DNA from: DATCVR01 sp036566745
Lineage (GTDB): Bacteria > Actinomycetota > Actinomycetes > Jiangellales > Jiangellaceae
Direction of reading: 5' to 3'
NCBI GenBank assembly: GCA_036566745.1
Contig: DATCVR010000339.1
Coordinates: 9,201-73,200 of the forward strand
DNA: 64,000 bases
In this document: piece by piece, positions 7,746-15,404 of the stretch
Numbering within the stretch: position 1 is the first letter of the stretch
Layout of the letters: each line of letters begins with the position of its first letter
The notes under the pieces: model-generated
Databases searched by the model: none
Told to the model about the DNA's origin: nothing
The model's input: only the letters and a program-made list of their open reading frames with translations
Translations under genes and position numbers: made by a program

Positions 7746-8579
7746 TCAGGACAGGGCGGAGCCGCGCCGCCGGACCTCGCCCGGCGTGCACGACATCGCC
7801 GACTTGAGGTGGCGGCTCAGGTGGCTGGGGGAGTGGTAGCCGCACCGGTCGGCGATGGAGGCCAGGGTCAGGTCGGAGGTCTGGAGCAAGGCCACGGCGT
7901 GGCCGAGCCGGATCTGGAGCAACCTGGCCTGGGGTGGCATGCCCAGCTCGCCGGTGAAATAGGCGCGCAGGGTCGAGCCCGACACCCCCACCTCGCGGGC
8001 GAGGTCGTCGATGCGGACGTGCTCGGCGTGGCGCTCTTCCAGCAACTGGTCGACGGCGTTGACGATGGCCCGTGCCTGGGACTCGTGACGCCGGGCGTGG
8101 TCGCGCCGGAGCACGATGTCGATCTGCTGGACCAGAGCGTCGATCATGGTCTCGGCGAGGTCGTCGGGCGAGGCCATCTCGCGGGCCAGGCCGGCGAACG
8201 CGCTGCCGAGCCGGTGCGAGCCGTCGTCGGCGGTCACGCTCGGCCACGGCCAGTCGGGCAGGGCGTTCACGAGCACGTAGTAGTTCGAGTAGGCGGTGTG
8301 GGCGATCTCCGCGTGGTCGACGTGGGGCGGCACGACGAGCACGGTGCCCGCGGTGACGGCGTAGCGGGTGTCGTCGACCAGTGCATCGATGCGCCCCGAG
8401 CGGTAGTAGGTGAGCTTCCAGACGGCATACCGGTGCGGAGCGGCGTCCTGCCGGATGGGCGCGGAGTAGGCGCCCGCGGAGACGAACATCGGGCGCGGCG
8501 GGCGGGGCCACTGGACGGCCGCCTTGGCTGCCCGGGCCAGGGACGATCCCGCGAACACCACGGACGGCCGGTCGCTCAT
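7746..8579 (-). CDS. AraC-family transcriptional regulator
   Basis: A 277-residue regulator with an N-terminal cupin-like sensor domain (about 30-110; HRYAVWKLTYYRSG, VVPPHVDHAEI) and a C-terminal AraC/XylS DNA-binding domain (about 175-270). The first helix-turn-helix reads IDDLAREVGVSGSTLRAYF and the second is LASIADRCGYHSPSHLSRHLK, ending in the usual TPGEVRR. It lies between the lactonase-rhmD operon and the divergent PhyH gene. Copies of one 34-bp element lie before both, so it is probably their local activator. The cupin sensor suggests a sugar ligand such as L-rhamnose, which is inference. Confidence 0.92.
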   Translation of the reverse strand: MSDRPSVVFAGSSLARAAKAAVQWPRPPRPMFVSAGAYSAPIRQDAAPHRYAVWKLTYYRSGRIDALVDDTRYAVTAGTVLVVPPHVDHAEIAHTAYSNYYVLVNALPDWPWPSVTADDGSHRLGSAFAGLAREMASPDDLAETMIDALVQQIDIVLRRDHARRHESQARAIVNAVDQLLEERHAEHVRIDDLAREVGVSGSTLRAYFTGELGMPPQARLLQIRLGHAVALLQTSDLTLASIADRCGYHSPSHLSRHLKSAMSCTPGEVRRRGSALS

Positions 8580-8679
8580 GGACGCAGGATGCTACCGGCG
8601 GAGCGCGTCGTTGGATACGTGTGAGTTGCCTTCATGTGGATCATCGGGCAGCGCGGCGCCAGTTCGGTGGCACGGCGAT

Positions 8680-8713
8680 CCGTGCAACGTCCACGTCGAG
8701 GCCTGCATTGAGC
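8680..8713 (+). promoter_or_regulatory. 34-bp bipartite AraC-type site, PhyH side
   Basis: CCGTGCAACG, 14 variable bases, TGCATTGAGC: the same arms and spacing as the minus-strand element at 7688-7721. A third half-site CCGTGCAA occurs at 8729-8736, touching the first possible start codon of the PhyH gene. The match of 20 defined positions in two places makes chance unlikely. Confidence 0.7.
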
Positions 8714-8735
8714 TGCCACCCCCGGCGCCCGTGCA

Positions 8736-9530
8736 ATGGACGGCATGACCACGACGTCCGACACGGCCACACCCACCACCGTCGACGCCGCGCTGTCCGC
8801 GCTCGGTGTCATTGCCGACACGCTGGGCGCCGACCAGCTCCGACAGCTCGACACCGACGGATTCCTCGTCCTGCCCGGCCGGATCGGCGACGCCCGGCTC
8901 GCGGCGCTGCGCGAGCGCACCGAGGAGCTCCAGGCGGCCGAGGGGCCGGCTGCCGGTCACGAGGTGGGACGCCAGCAGGGTGCGGCGATGCTGGCCGACC
9001 TGATCAACAAGGGCGAGGTCTTCGAATCGGTCTTCGTCGAACCCGAGGTGCTGGCGGCCATGCGGCAGGTCCTCGGGGACTTCCGGGTGAACTCGCTGAA
9101 CTTCCGGGCCGCGCTCCCCGGCGAGGGCCACCAGAACCTCCACTCGGACTGGGGCAGACCGGTGGCCGCCGACGACTTCCGCATCTGCAACTCGATGTGG
9201 CTGCTCGACGACTTCACCCCGGAGAACGGCGCCACCCGGGTGGTGCCGGGATCGCACCGGTGGGGCCGGGTCCCGGCGGACGACCTGGCCGATCCGGCCG
9301 ACGCCCACCCGGACGAGCAGCTGGTGCTCGGGCCCGCCGGCACGGTGGTCGTCTTCAACGCCCACCTGTGGCACGGCGGCACCCGGAACCGCACCGGCAC
9401 CCCACGCCGCGGCCTGACGATGTCGTACTGCCGGCGTGACGAGCCGCAACAGGTCGACCAGGCCGCTCACGTCCGCAAGGCGGTGTACGACCGGCTCTCG
9501 CCGGCTGCGCGCTTCGTCCTCGACGTCTGA
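8736..9530 (+). CDS. phytanoyl-CoA dioxygenase (PhyH) family protein
   Basis: A 264-residue Fe(II)/2-oxoglutarate oxygenase-like protein. The double-stranded beta-helix shows the iron triad: HSD in NLHSDWG (about 135) and the distal histidine in AHLWHGG (about 210), with the 2-oxoglutarate-binding arginine probably in TPRRGLTMSY. FVVPGS-type strand is present as TRVVPGSHRWG. Substrate is unknown; relatives hydroxylate small acids and secondary metabolites. Placement under the rhamnose-side AraC regulator suggests a sugar-derived or plant-derived substrate, but that is inference. A second ATG at 8745 (MTTTSD) is an equally plausible start. It converges with lacI with a 28-bp gap. Confidence 0.85.
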   Translation: MDGMTTTSDTATPTTVDAALSALGVIADTLGADQLRQLDTDGFLVLPGRIGDARLAALRERTEELQAAEGPAAGHEVGRQQGAAMLADLINKGEVFESVFVEPEVLAAMRQVLGDFRVNSLNFRAALPGEGHQNLHSDWGRPVAADDFRICNSMWLLDDFTPENGATRVVPGSHRWGRVPADDLADPADAHPDEQLVLGPAGTVVVFNAHLWHGGTRNRTGTPRRGLTMSYCRRDEPQQVDQAAHVRKAVYDRLSPAARFVLDV

Positions 9531-9558
9531 GCACGCCGGGTCCCACAGGCGTGGGCCG

Positions 9559-10635
9559 TCAGCCGGCCTGGCGGATCGGTCCCGTGCCGGCGGTGGACTG
9601 ACGCTCGGTGAGGTGGGGCTGGAAGACGATGCGCTCGTGGCGGGCGTCCGGCCCTCCGGCGATCTCCTTGAGCAGCAGCTCCGCCGCGACCTGGCCCAGC
9701 TCGTACTTCGGCTGCCCGATGGAGGTGAGCGGAATCGGCGCCTCGGCCGCGAGCTCGACGTCGTCGTACCCGGCCACGGCGACGTCGTCGGGCACGTTCA
9801 GCCCCGCCTCGGTGAGCCGGCGGGTGACGCCGATGGCCATGAGGTCGTTGGCGCAGAACACGGCGTCGGGGCGGATGTCGAGGGCGAGGAGGCGTTCGGC
9901 GGCGGCGACCCCGGCGTGGATGCTCATGGTCTCCATGGAGACCTCGACGAGGTCGTCGGCGGCACGCCCGGCCTTGTCGAGGGCCTTGCGGGCGCCGCGC
10001 CGGCGGTCGGCGCACTGGCGCAGGGTGGCCGGGCCGTTGACCATCGCGACGGTGCGAGCGCCGCTGGCCAGGAGGTGTTCGACGGCCACCTGGCCGCCGC
10101 GGACGTCGTCGACGGCGACCGAGGAGTACTCGCTGACCTTGGCGGTGCGGTCGACCAGCACCACGCCCGATCCGCGGTCGCGCAACCGGCCCAGCCGTGA
10201 CGGGATCTTGCCGATGGGGTTGATCAGCACCCCGGCCACGCGTTGTTCCTCGAGCACGTCGAGGTAGCCGTCCTGCTTGCCGATGTCCTGGTCGCTGTTG
10301 CACAACACCACGACGTAGCCCTGCTGGCTGGCGGCGTCGACGGCGCCGCGAGCCACCTCGGCAAAGAAGGGGTTGGTGATGTCGGGGACGACGAGGCCGA
10401 TCATCCGGCTGCGGCCGGTACGCAGGTCGGCGGCGCCGCGGTTGGGGACGAAGTCGAGGCGCTCGATGACCTGCTCGACCCGGCGCAGGGTCTCCTCGGA
10501 GACCTTCTCGGGACGGTTCAACACGTTGGACACCGTGCCCACCGACACGCCGGCCAGGCGGGCGACCTCGCGGATGCCGGTCAGCGGCTTCGCGGCGGAC
10601 GTGCGTGCCGAGCGACGCGCCTTGTCGATCGCCAT
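9559..10635 (-). CDS. LacI-family transcriptional regulator, candidate rhamnose repressor
   Basis: A 358-residue LacI/GalR protein. The N-terminal helix-turn-helix reads IREVARLAGVSVGTVSNVLN with the hinge RTGRSRMIGLVVPD, followed by a periplasmic-binding-protein-like effector domain (NPFFAEVARGA, FCANDLMAIGV, VAGYDDVELA). ATG 10635 is preferred because GAGGTCGAG precedes it; an in-frame ATG at 10656 lacks a ribosome binding site, and the frame opens further upstream without support. It is divergent from a GH78 gene whose promoter carries a LacI-type palindrome. Six related sites occur elsewhere in the rhamnose region. It is the only LacI gene in the window, so it is the best candidate for their ligand-released repressor. 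Confidence 0.93.
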   Translation of the reverse strand: MAIDKARRSARTSAAKPLTGIREVARLAGVSVGTVSNVLNRPEKVSEETLRRVEQVIERLDFVPNRGAADLRTGRSRMIGLVVPDITNPFFAEVARGAVDAASQQGYVVVLCNSDQDIGKQDGYLDVLEEQRVAGVLINPIGKIPSRLGRLRDRGSGVVLVDRTAKVSEYSSVAVDDVRGGQVAVEHLLASGARTVAMVNGPATLRQCADRRRGARKALDKAGRAADDLVEVSMETMSIHAGVAAAERLLALDIRPDAVFCANDLMAIGVTRRLTEAGLNVPDDVAVAGYDDVELAAEAPIPLTSIGQPKYELGQVAAELLLKEIAGGPDARHERIVFQPHLTERQSTAGTGPIRQAG

Positions 10636-10677
10636 CTCGACCTCGTTCCCGCTCATCGTTCGGACAGGTTGCGATTG

Positions 10678-10724
10678 TGTCACGCCGGACCTGTGCAGGT
10701 CGGTCACCGAGTCGGCGTGTGACA
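10678..10724. promoter_or_regulatory. nested inverted repeats between lacI and GH78 gene
   Basis: Outer arms TGTCACGCCG (10678-10687) and CGGCGTGTGACA (10713-10724) are inverted, differing by a 2-base insertion. Nested inside is GACCTG-TG-CAGGTC (10688-10701). The block lies about 45 bp upstream of the GH78 -35 and just upstream of lacI, where an activator or an autoregulatory site would sit. Binding protein unknown. Confidence 0.45.
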
Positions 10725-10746
10725 GGCCCGCTCCAGCCGGCCTGTG

Positions 10747-10775
10747 TTGACACCCGCCGAACCGGACTCTAGCGT
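10747..10775 (+). promoter_or_regulatory. promoter of GH78 rhamnosidase gene
   Basis: TTGACA (10747-10752), 17 bp, TAGCGT (10770-10775). The -10 is part of the string CTAGCGTG, which recurs before rhmD2, rhaDE and the oxidoreductase at 26444. The LacI-type operator begins 13 bp downstream, at the expected transcription start. Confidence 0.65.
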
Positions 10776-10788
10776 GCCTCACCACGGT

Positions 10789-10802
10789 TTGAAACGTGTC
10801 AA
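10789..10802. promoter_or_regulatory. LacI-type operator, GH78 promoter
   Basis: TTGAAACGTGTCAA is a near-perfect palindrome around the central CG typical of LacI-family sites. It overlaps the expected transcription start of the GH78 gene and lies opposite the divergent lacI gene. Confidence 0.75.
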
Positions 10803-10831
10803 TTACGGTCCGTCGTCAGGAGTCGGAGTCC

Positions 10832-13800
10832 GTGCCGCACCACCCGCCCACGCCGCCCGTCGACCCCGCCGGTGCACCGAACGTGGTGGATCTCCGGGTC
10901 GAGCGTCTGGTGAACCCGCTCGGTGTGGGTGAGGCGCGTCCGCTGTTCGGCTGGCGCCTGGAGGCCGCTGGGCGGGACCGCAGGCAGACGGCCTACCGCA
11001 TCAGGGTCACCACCGACGATGCCGCGCTGGCGGTGTGGGACTCCGGCCTGGTGCGGTCGAGCCGCTGCCACGACGTGCGCCATGACGGCCCTCCGCTGCG
11101 CTCGCGCACGCGGTACCAATGGTCGGTGCGGGTGTGGGACGAGTCGGCCCGGTCCTCGCCCTGGAGTGCTCCGGCCACCTTCGAGACCGCCCTGGCCGAC
11201 GACCAGTGGCACGCCGCCGCCTGGATCGGCTCGTCCATCGAGCGTGACGCCCGGAGGCTGCCATCGCTCGACCCGACCTCGCAGTTCGGCGACATCTGCC
11301 GGGTGTGGGCGCCGGACGTCGACGGAGCGGTGCCGCGGGCGGCGGTGTTCGGCACCGTCGTGTCGCTGCCGGACGAGCCCGTGGCGGGTGCCGGCGCCGT
11401 CGTGGTGGGTGCCGGGCACGCCGAGCTCTGGGTGAACGACACGCTCGTCGACCTCGATGCCGGTGGCGTCGTCGACGGCGCGCTGGTGGCCGCCCTGGTG
11501 CCGGGCCCGAACCGCATCGTCGTGAGCGCCGCCACCGATCTGGGCGGACCGCCGGGGGTGCTGGCGCGCGTGGACGTCCGGCTGCGGTCGGGGGCGACGA
11601 TGTCGGTCGGCACGGACGGGCGGTGGCGGTGTGGCGACACGCCGGCTGCGGTGTCGGCGCCGACGTCCGCGCTGGCGGTCGAGGTGGGCGCGCACGGCGA
11701 TCCGCCGTGGGGGCGCGAGGTCATCACCCACCGGCCGAGCCCTTACCTGCGCCGCGAGATCGACCTGCCCGCGCCGGTCCGTCGTGCTCGGGCCCGCTCC
11801 ACCGCCCTGGGCGCGTACGAGCTGCGGATCAACGGCCGTCGCGTAGGGGAGAGCCGGCTGAGCCCGGGCTGGACCGACTTCGCCACCCGTGTCGCGTATC
11901 AGACCCATGACGTGACCGACCTGTTCCAGCCGGGTGCGAACGCCGTCGGCGCGGTCCTCGCGGACGGCTGGTACGCCGGTCACCTCGCCGACTGGGGCCC
12001 CTTCCAGTACGGCGACCAGCGGCTGTTCCGGATGCGGATCGACCTCGAGCTCGAGGACGGCAGCCGGGTCGTCGTGGTCACCGACCGGGACTGGCGCGTC
12101 GGCGACGGTGCCACGCGGTATGCCGACCTCCAGAACGGCGAGGTGGTCGACCTCCGGCTGGAGCCCACGCGGTGGGACTGCCCCGGCTTCGACGACACCG
12201 ACTGGGCGGCGGCGCTGGTGGCCGAGCCGTCGCACGGGCGGCTGGAACCTGAGTCGGCTCCGCCCATCGTGGCCACTCAGGAGATCCCCGCCGAGACGGT
12301 CGTCACCCGGGCCGACGGCGCCCACGTCGTCGACTTCGGGCAGAACGTCGTGGGCTGGGTGCGCCTGCGGCTCGCCGGGGCGGCCGGTACCCGGGTCCTG
12401 GTCCGGCACGCCGAGGTGCTCGACGCCGGGCCAGGCTCCGGACTCACGACGTCCGGCGAGCGGCCGTTCCTCTACACGGAGAGTCTTCGGCACGCCCGCT
12501 GCACCGACGAGTACATCCTGGCCGGGGACCCGGACGGCGAGTTGGCCGAGCCGCGCTTCACCGTCCACGGGTTCCGCTACTGCGAGGTGATCGGGTACGA
12601 CCGCCCGCTCGCGCCCGGCGACATCACGGCGGTGGTCGCGCACGCCGACCTCGAACCCACCGGCACCTTCGAGTGCTCCGACGCCCGGCTGAACCGGCTC
12701 CACGCCAACATCGGCTGGAGCCAGCGCGGCAACTTCCTGGCCGTGCCCACCGACTGTCCCCAGCGGGACGAGCGCATGGGCTGGACCGGCGACGCCCAGG
12801 CCTTCGCGTCGACCGCGGCGTTCGGCTACGACGTGCGGGGATTCCTGCGCAAATGGCTCCAGGACGTGCGCGACGCCCAGTTCGCCGACGGCTCGGTGCC
12901 GCACGTCGCGCCCGACCTGTTCACCAAGGCCGGCGTCGCCCGAGGTGACGCGGGGGGAGCTGCCGGGTGGGGCGACGCGATCGTCGTCGTGCCGGCTGAG
13001 CTGGCGCGGCTGTACGGCGACGACCGCGTCGTGGAGGAGAACCTGGAGGCGATCGGCGCCTGGCTGGAGTTCTGCCGCGGGTCCAGCGCCGGCGGCATCC
13101 GTCCGGACAGTGGGTTCGGCGACTGGCTGGCGGTCACGCACACCCCGCGGGACCTCGTGGCCACGGCGTTCTTCGCGCACTCGGCGCGACTGGCGGCCGG
13201 GCTGGCAGCGCGGGTCGAGCGCCCCGATCTCGTCGCCCGGTGGTCGGCACTGCACGCCGAAGTGCGGGCGGCGTTCCGGGCGCGGTGGGTCCGGGGCGGC
13301 GGTGTGATCGTTCCCGGGACCCAGGCGGCCTACGTCCTGGCGCTGCACTTCGGGTTGTTCGACGACGCCGAGCGTGACCGGGCGGCGGCCCGGCTGGCCG
13401 CCGAGGTGCGAGCCCGCCATGACCACCTGACCACCGGCTTCCTGGCCACGCCGTACCTCCTGCCGGTGCTGTCGTCGCACGGGTACGAGGACATCGCGTT
13501 CCGGCTGCTCGGCCAGGAGAGCTATCCGTCGTGGCTGTACCCGGTGGTCCACGGCTCGGCGACCACGATCTGGGAGCGGTGGGACTCCTGGAGCGACTCG
13601 CGTGGCTTCCAGGACCCGTCGATGACCTCGTTCAACCACTACGCCTACGGAGCGGTCGGGGAGTGGATGTATCGCACGCTCGGCGGCATCGAGATCCTGG
13701 AGGACGGGCCGCACACGCTGCGGGTCCGTCCTCGTCCCGGCGGCGGGGTGACGTGGGCTCGGGCGACGCTGCGCACGGTGATGGGTGACGTCTCGAGCGA

Positions 13801-14014
13801 GTGGCGGGTCGGCGAGGGCCGCTTCGAGCTGCGCGTCGGCGTGCCCGTGGGCGCGACGGCCGACGTCCGGCTCCCGACGTCGCGGCTGGACGACGTGCGC
13901 GAGTCCGGTGCGGTGGTGGCCGCCACCGCCACCGCCGCCGCCGCCGACGTCGGCGCCGAGGTCTCCGTGATCGTCGGCTCCGGCCGGTACGAGTTCACCG
14001 CACCCTGCGGCTGA
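10832..14014 (+). CDS. GH78 alpha-L-rhamnosidase, intracellular
   Basis: Releases terminal L-rhamnose from glycosides by an inverting mechanism. The 1060-residue protein has the full GH78 plan: N-terminal beta-sandwich domains (about 1-560), an (alpha/alpha)6 barrel and a C-terminal beta domain (about 960-1060). The general acid is Glu in DCPQRDERMGWTGDAQ (about 646) and the base Glu in TTIWERWDSW (about 914). There is no signal peptide, so it acts on imported rhamnosides. GTG 10832 is chosen because AGGAG lies 9 nt upstream; an earlier in-frame GTG at 10796 falls inside the operator. Regulated by the LacI-type site. Confidence 0.93.
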   Translation: MPHHPPTPPVDPAGAPNVVDLRVERLVNPLGVGEARPLFGWRLEAAGRDRRQTAYRIRVTTDDAALAVWDSGLVRSSRCHDVRHDGPPLRSRTRYQWSVRVWDESARSSPWSAPATFETALADDQWHAAAWIGSSIERDARRLPSLDPTSQFGDICRVWAPDVDGAVPRAAVFGTVVSLPDEPVAGAGAVVVGAGHAELWVNDTLVDLDAGGVVDGALVAALVPGPNRIVVSAATDLGGPPGVLARVDVRLRSGATMSVGTDGRWRCGDTPAAVSAPTSALAVEVGAHGDPPWGREVITHRPSPYLRREIDLPAPVRRARARSTALGAYELRINGRRVGESRLSPGWTDFATRVAYQTHDVTDLFQPGANAVGAVLADGWYAGHLADWGPFQYGDQRLFRMRIDLELEDGSRVVVVTDRDWRVGDGATRYADLQNGEVVDLRLEPTRWDCPGFDDTDWAAALVAEPSHGRLEPESAPPIVATQEIPAETVVTRADGAHVVDFGQNVVGWVRLRLAGAAGTRVLVRHAEVLDAGPGSGLTTSGERPFLYTESLRHARCTDEYILAGDPDGELAEPRFTVHGFRYCEVIGYDRPLAPGDITAVVAHADLEPTGTFECSDARLNRLHANIGWSQRGNFLAVPTDCPQRDERMGWTGDAQAFASTAAFGYDVRGFLRKWLQDVRDAQFADGSVPHVAPDLFTKAGVARGDAGGAAGWGDAIVVVPAELARLYGDDRVVEENLEAIGAWLEFCRGSSAGGIRPDSGFGDWLAVTHTPRDLVATAFFAHSARLAAGLAARVERPDLVARWSALHAEVRAAFRARWVRGGGVIVPGTQAAYVLALHFGLFDDAERDRAAARLAAEVRARHDHLTTGFLATPYLLPVLSSHGYEDIAFRLLGQESYPSWLYPVVHGSATTIWERWDSWSDSRGFQDPSMTSFNHYAYGAVGEWMYRTLGGIEILEDGPHTLRVRPRPGGGVTWARATLRTVMGDVSSEWRVGEGRFELRVGVPVGATADVRLPTSRLDDVRESGAVVAATATAAAADVGAEVSVIVGSGRYEFTAPCG

Positions 14015-14068
14015 GCGCGGCGGGCGCGGGCGCACGTGGCCGGTCCCGGCCGTGCGTGGTGGTCGTCC

Positions 14069-14098
14069 TTGACCGCCGATCTCGGGCCGACCTAGCGT
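14069..14098 (+). promoter_or_regulatory. promoter of second rhamnonate-dehydratase-like gene
   Basis: TTGACC (14069-14074), 18 bp, TAGCGT (14093-14098). The string CCTAGCGTGA matches the -10 region of three other promoters in the window. A LacI-type operator starts 10 bp downstream. Confidence 0.55.
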
Positions 14099-14107
14099 GA
14101 TCCGGGA

Positions 14108-14121
14108 TTGAAACGGATCAT
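14108..14121. promoter_or_regulatory. LacI-type operator, rhmD2 promoter
   Basis: TTGAAACGGATCAT shares the left half TTGAAACG exactly with the sites at 10789 and 40444 and has a slightly degenerate right half. It lies just downstream of the predicted -10. Confidence 0.65.
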
Positions 14122-14168
14122 TGCGCCTGCCCCCGCGCTCGCCGCGATCGCGCGCTGAGAGGACTCCT

Positions 14169-15404
14169 GTGACCACGACTCCAGGCGATCGGATCGTCGC
14201 CGTCCGGGCCTATTTCGAAGATCAGCCCGACGCTCCGGCCGCCGAGGCCGCGGCCGAGCCCGGGAGCACCGACGCTGGCGTGAGCGAACCGGAGAAGCCT
14301 GCCCACTGGCTCCAGGGCAAGGTCGCGAACCCGATGACGAAGTACGCCGAGTTCCGCGACAACCGGCACGCCGCGATCGGCCCGAAGGCCAACCGCGGTG
14401 TGATCGTGGAGGTCGAGAGCGCCTCGGGACACCGCGGGTACGCGACGACGTCGGGCGGCCTGGCGGTGGCGGCGATCATCGAGCAGCACCTCGAGTACCT
14501 GCTCGTCGGCGAGAGTGCCTACTCCCACAGCCGGCTGTGGGACCGGATGTTCTCGAGCACCCTGCTGTACGGGCGCAAGGGCATCGTCCTGCACGCCATC
14601 TCCGGCGTGGACCTCGCGATCTGGGACCTCCACGGCCGGATCAGCGGCCTCCCGGTCCACGCCCTCCTGGGCGGCAAGATCCGCGACGCCGTGCGCGTCT
14701 ACGCCACGGGCCCGGAGCCCGCCACGGCCCGTGACCTGGGATTCGCCGGCTCCAAGCTGCCGCTCACGTACGCACCCTGCGAGGGCGAGGCCGGCTTCCG
14801 GGCCAATGTCGAGATCGCCGCGAAGGCCCGCGAGTCGCTGCCCGACGACTTCCCGATCATGTACGACTGCTGGATGTCGCTCGACGTCGACTACGCCGCG
14901 CGGCTGGCCCACGCCGTCTCCGACCTGGGCTTCGCTTGGATCGAGGAGCCGCTGCCGCCGGACGACTACTCGGGGCTGCGCCGCCTGCGCGACAGGATGC
15001 CGCCGGACATGATGCTGACGACCGGCGAGCACGAGTACACGGCCAGGGGATTCCGGCTGCTGTGCGAGGCCGGCGTCGACATCGTCCAGCCCGACCCTGC
15101 CTGGTGTGGTGGCCTGACGGAGCTGCTGCGCATCTCGGCGGTGGCCCAGACGTTCGGCGTCAAGGTGATCCCGCACGTCGGAGGCATGGCCGCCTACCAC
15201 TTCGTCGCGACCCGCCCCGACGGCGACCTGGCCGAGTTCCCCGTGCTCTCCGCCGACGGCGGCACCGTGACCGGGCAGCACGCGCCGCTGTTCACCGGCG
15301 AGGTGCTGCCGGTCGACGGGTGGATCACCCCGAACGACGAGCCGGGCTTCGGCCTCACGCTGAACCCGGACGCCGTCCTGCGGCGAGCAGTCCCGGAGGG
15401 CTGA
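14169..15404 (+). CDS. rhamnonate-dehydratase-like enolase-superfamily enzyme, diverged paralog
   Basis: A 411-residue acid-sugar dehydratase clearly related to the RhmD encoded at 5495-6679. Metal ligands are kept: D in YDCWMSL, E in IEEPLPPDD, E in TTGEHE; the histidine base is in IPHVGGMAAYHF. The substrate-facing parts differ: the YHDQ...HWIDDHIA cap motif is replaced by HWLQGKVANPM with an inserted Ala/Glu-rich stretch (about 18-40), and PHGSS becomes PHVGG. So a different 6-deoxy or aldonic acid is likely. GTG 14169 has GAGAGGA upstream. Cotranscribed with the next oxidoreductase, with a 1-base TGATG overlap, under a LacI-type operator. Confidence 0.88.
   Translation: MTTTPGDRIVAVRAYFEDQPDAPAAEAAAEPGSTDAGVSEPEKPAHWLQGKVANPMTKYAEFRDNRHAAIGPKANRGVIVEVESASGHRGYATTSGGLAVAAIIEQHLEYLLVGESAYSHSRLWDRMFSSTLLYGRKGIVLHAISGVDLAIWDLHGRISGLPVHALLGGKIRDAVRVYATGPEPATARDLGFAGSKLPLTYAPCEGEAGFRANVEIAAKARESLPDDFPIMYDCWMSLDVDYAARLAHAVSDLGFAWIEEPLPPDDYSGLRRLRDRMPPDMMLTTGEHEYTARGFRLLCEAGVDIVQPDPAWCGGLTELLRISAVAQTFGVKVIPHVGGMAAYHFVATRPDGDLAEFPVLSADGGTVTGQHAPLFTGEVLPVDGWITPNDEPGFGLTLNPDAVLRRAVPEG

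Noticed and set aside
10799..14176. 1125-codon open frame on the minus strand opposite the GH78 gene
   Set aside because: Low-complexity Arg/Pro/Gly/His composition and no motifs; the plus strand carries complete GH78 catalytic motifs.
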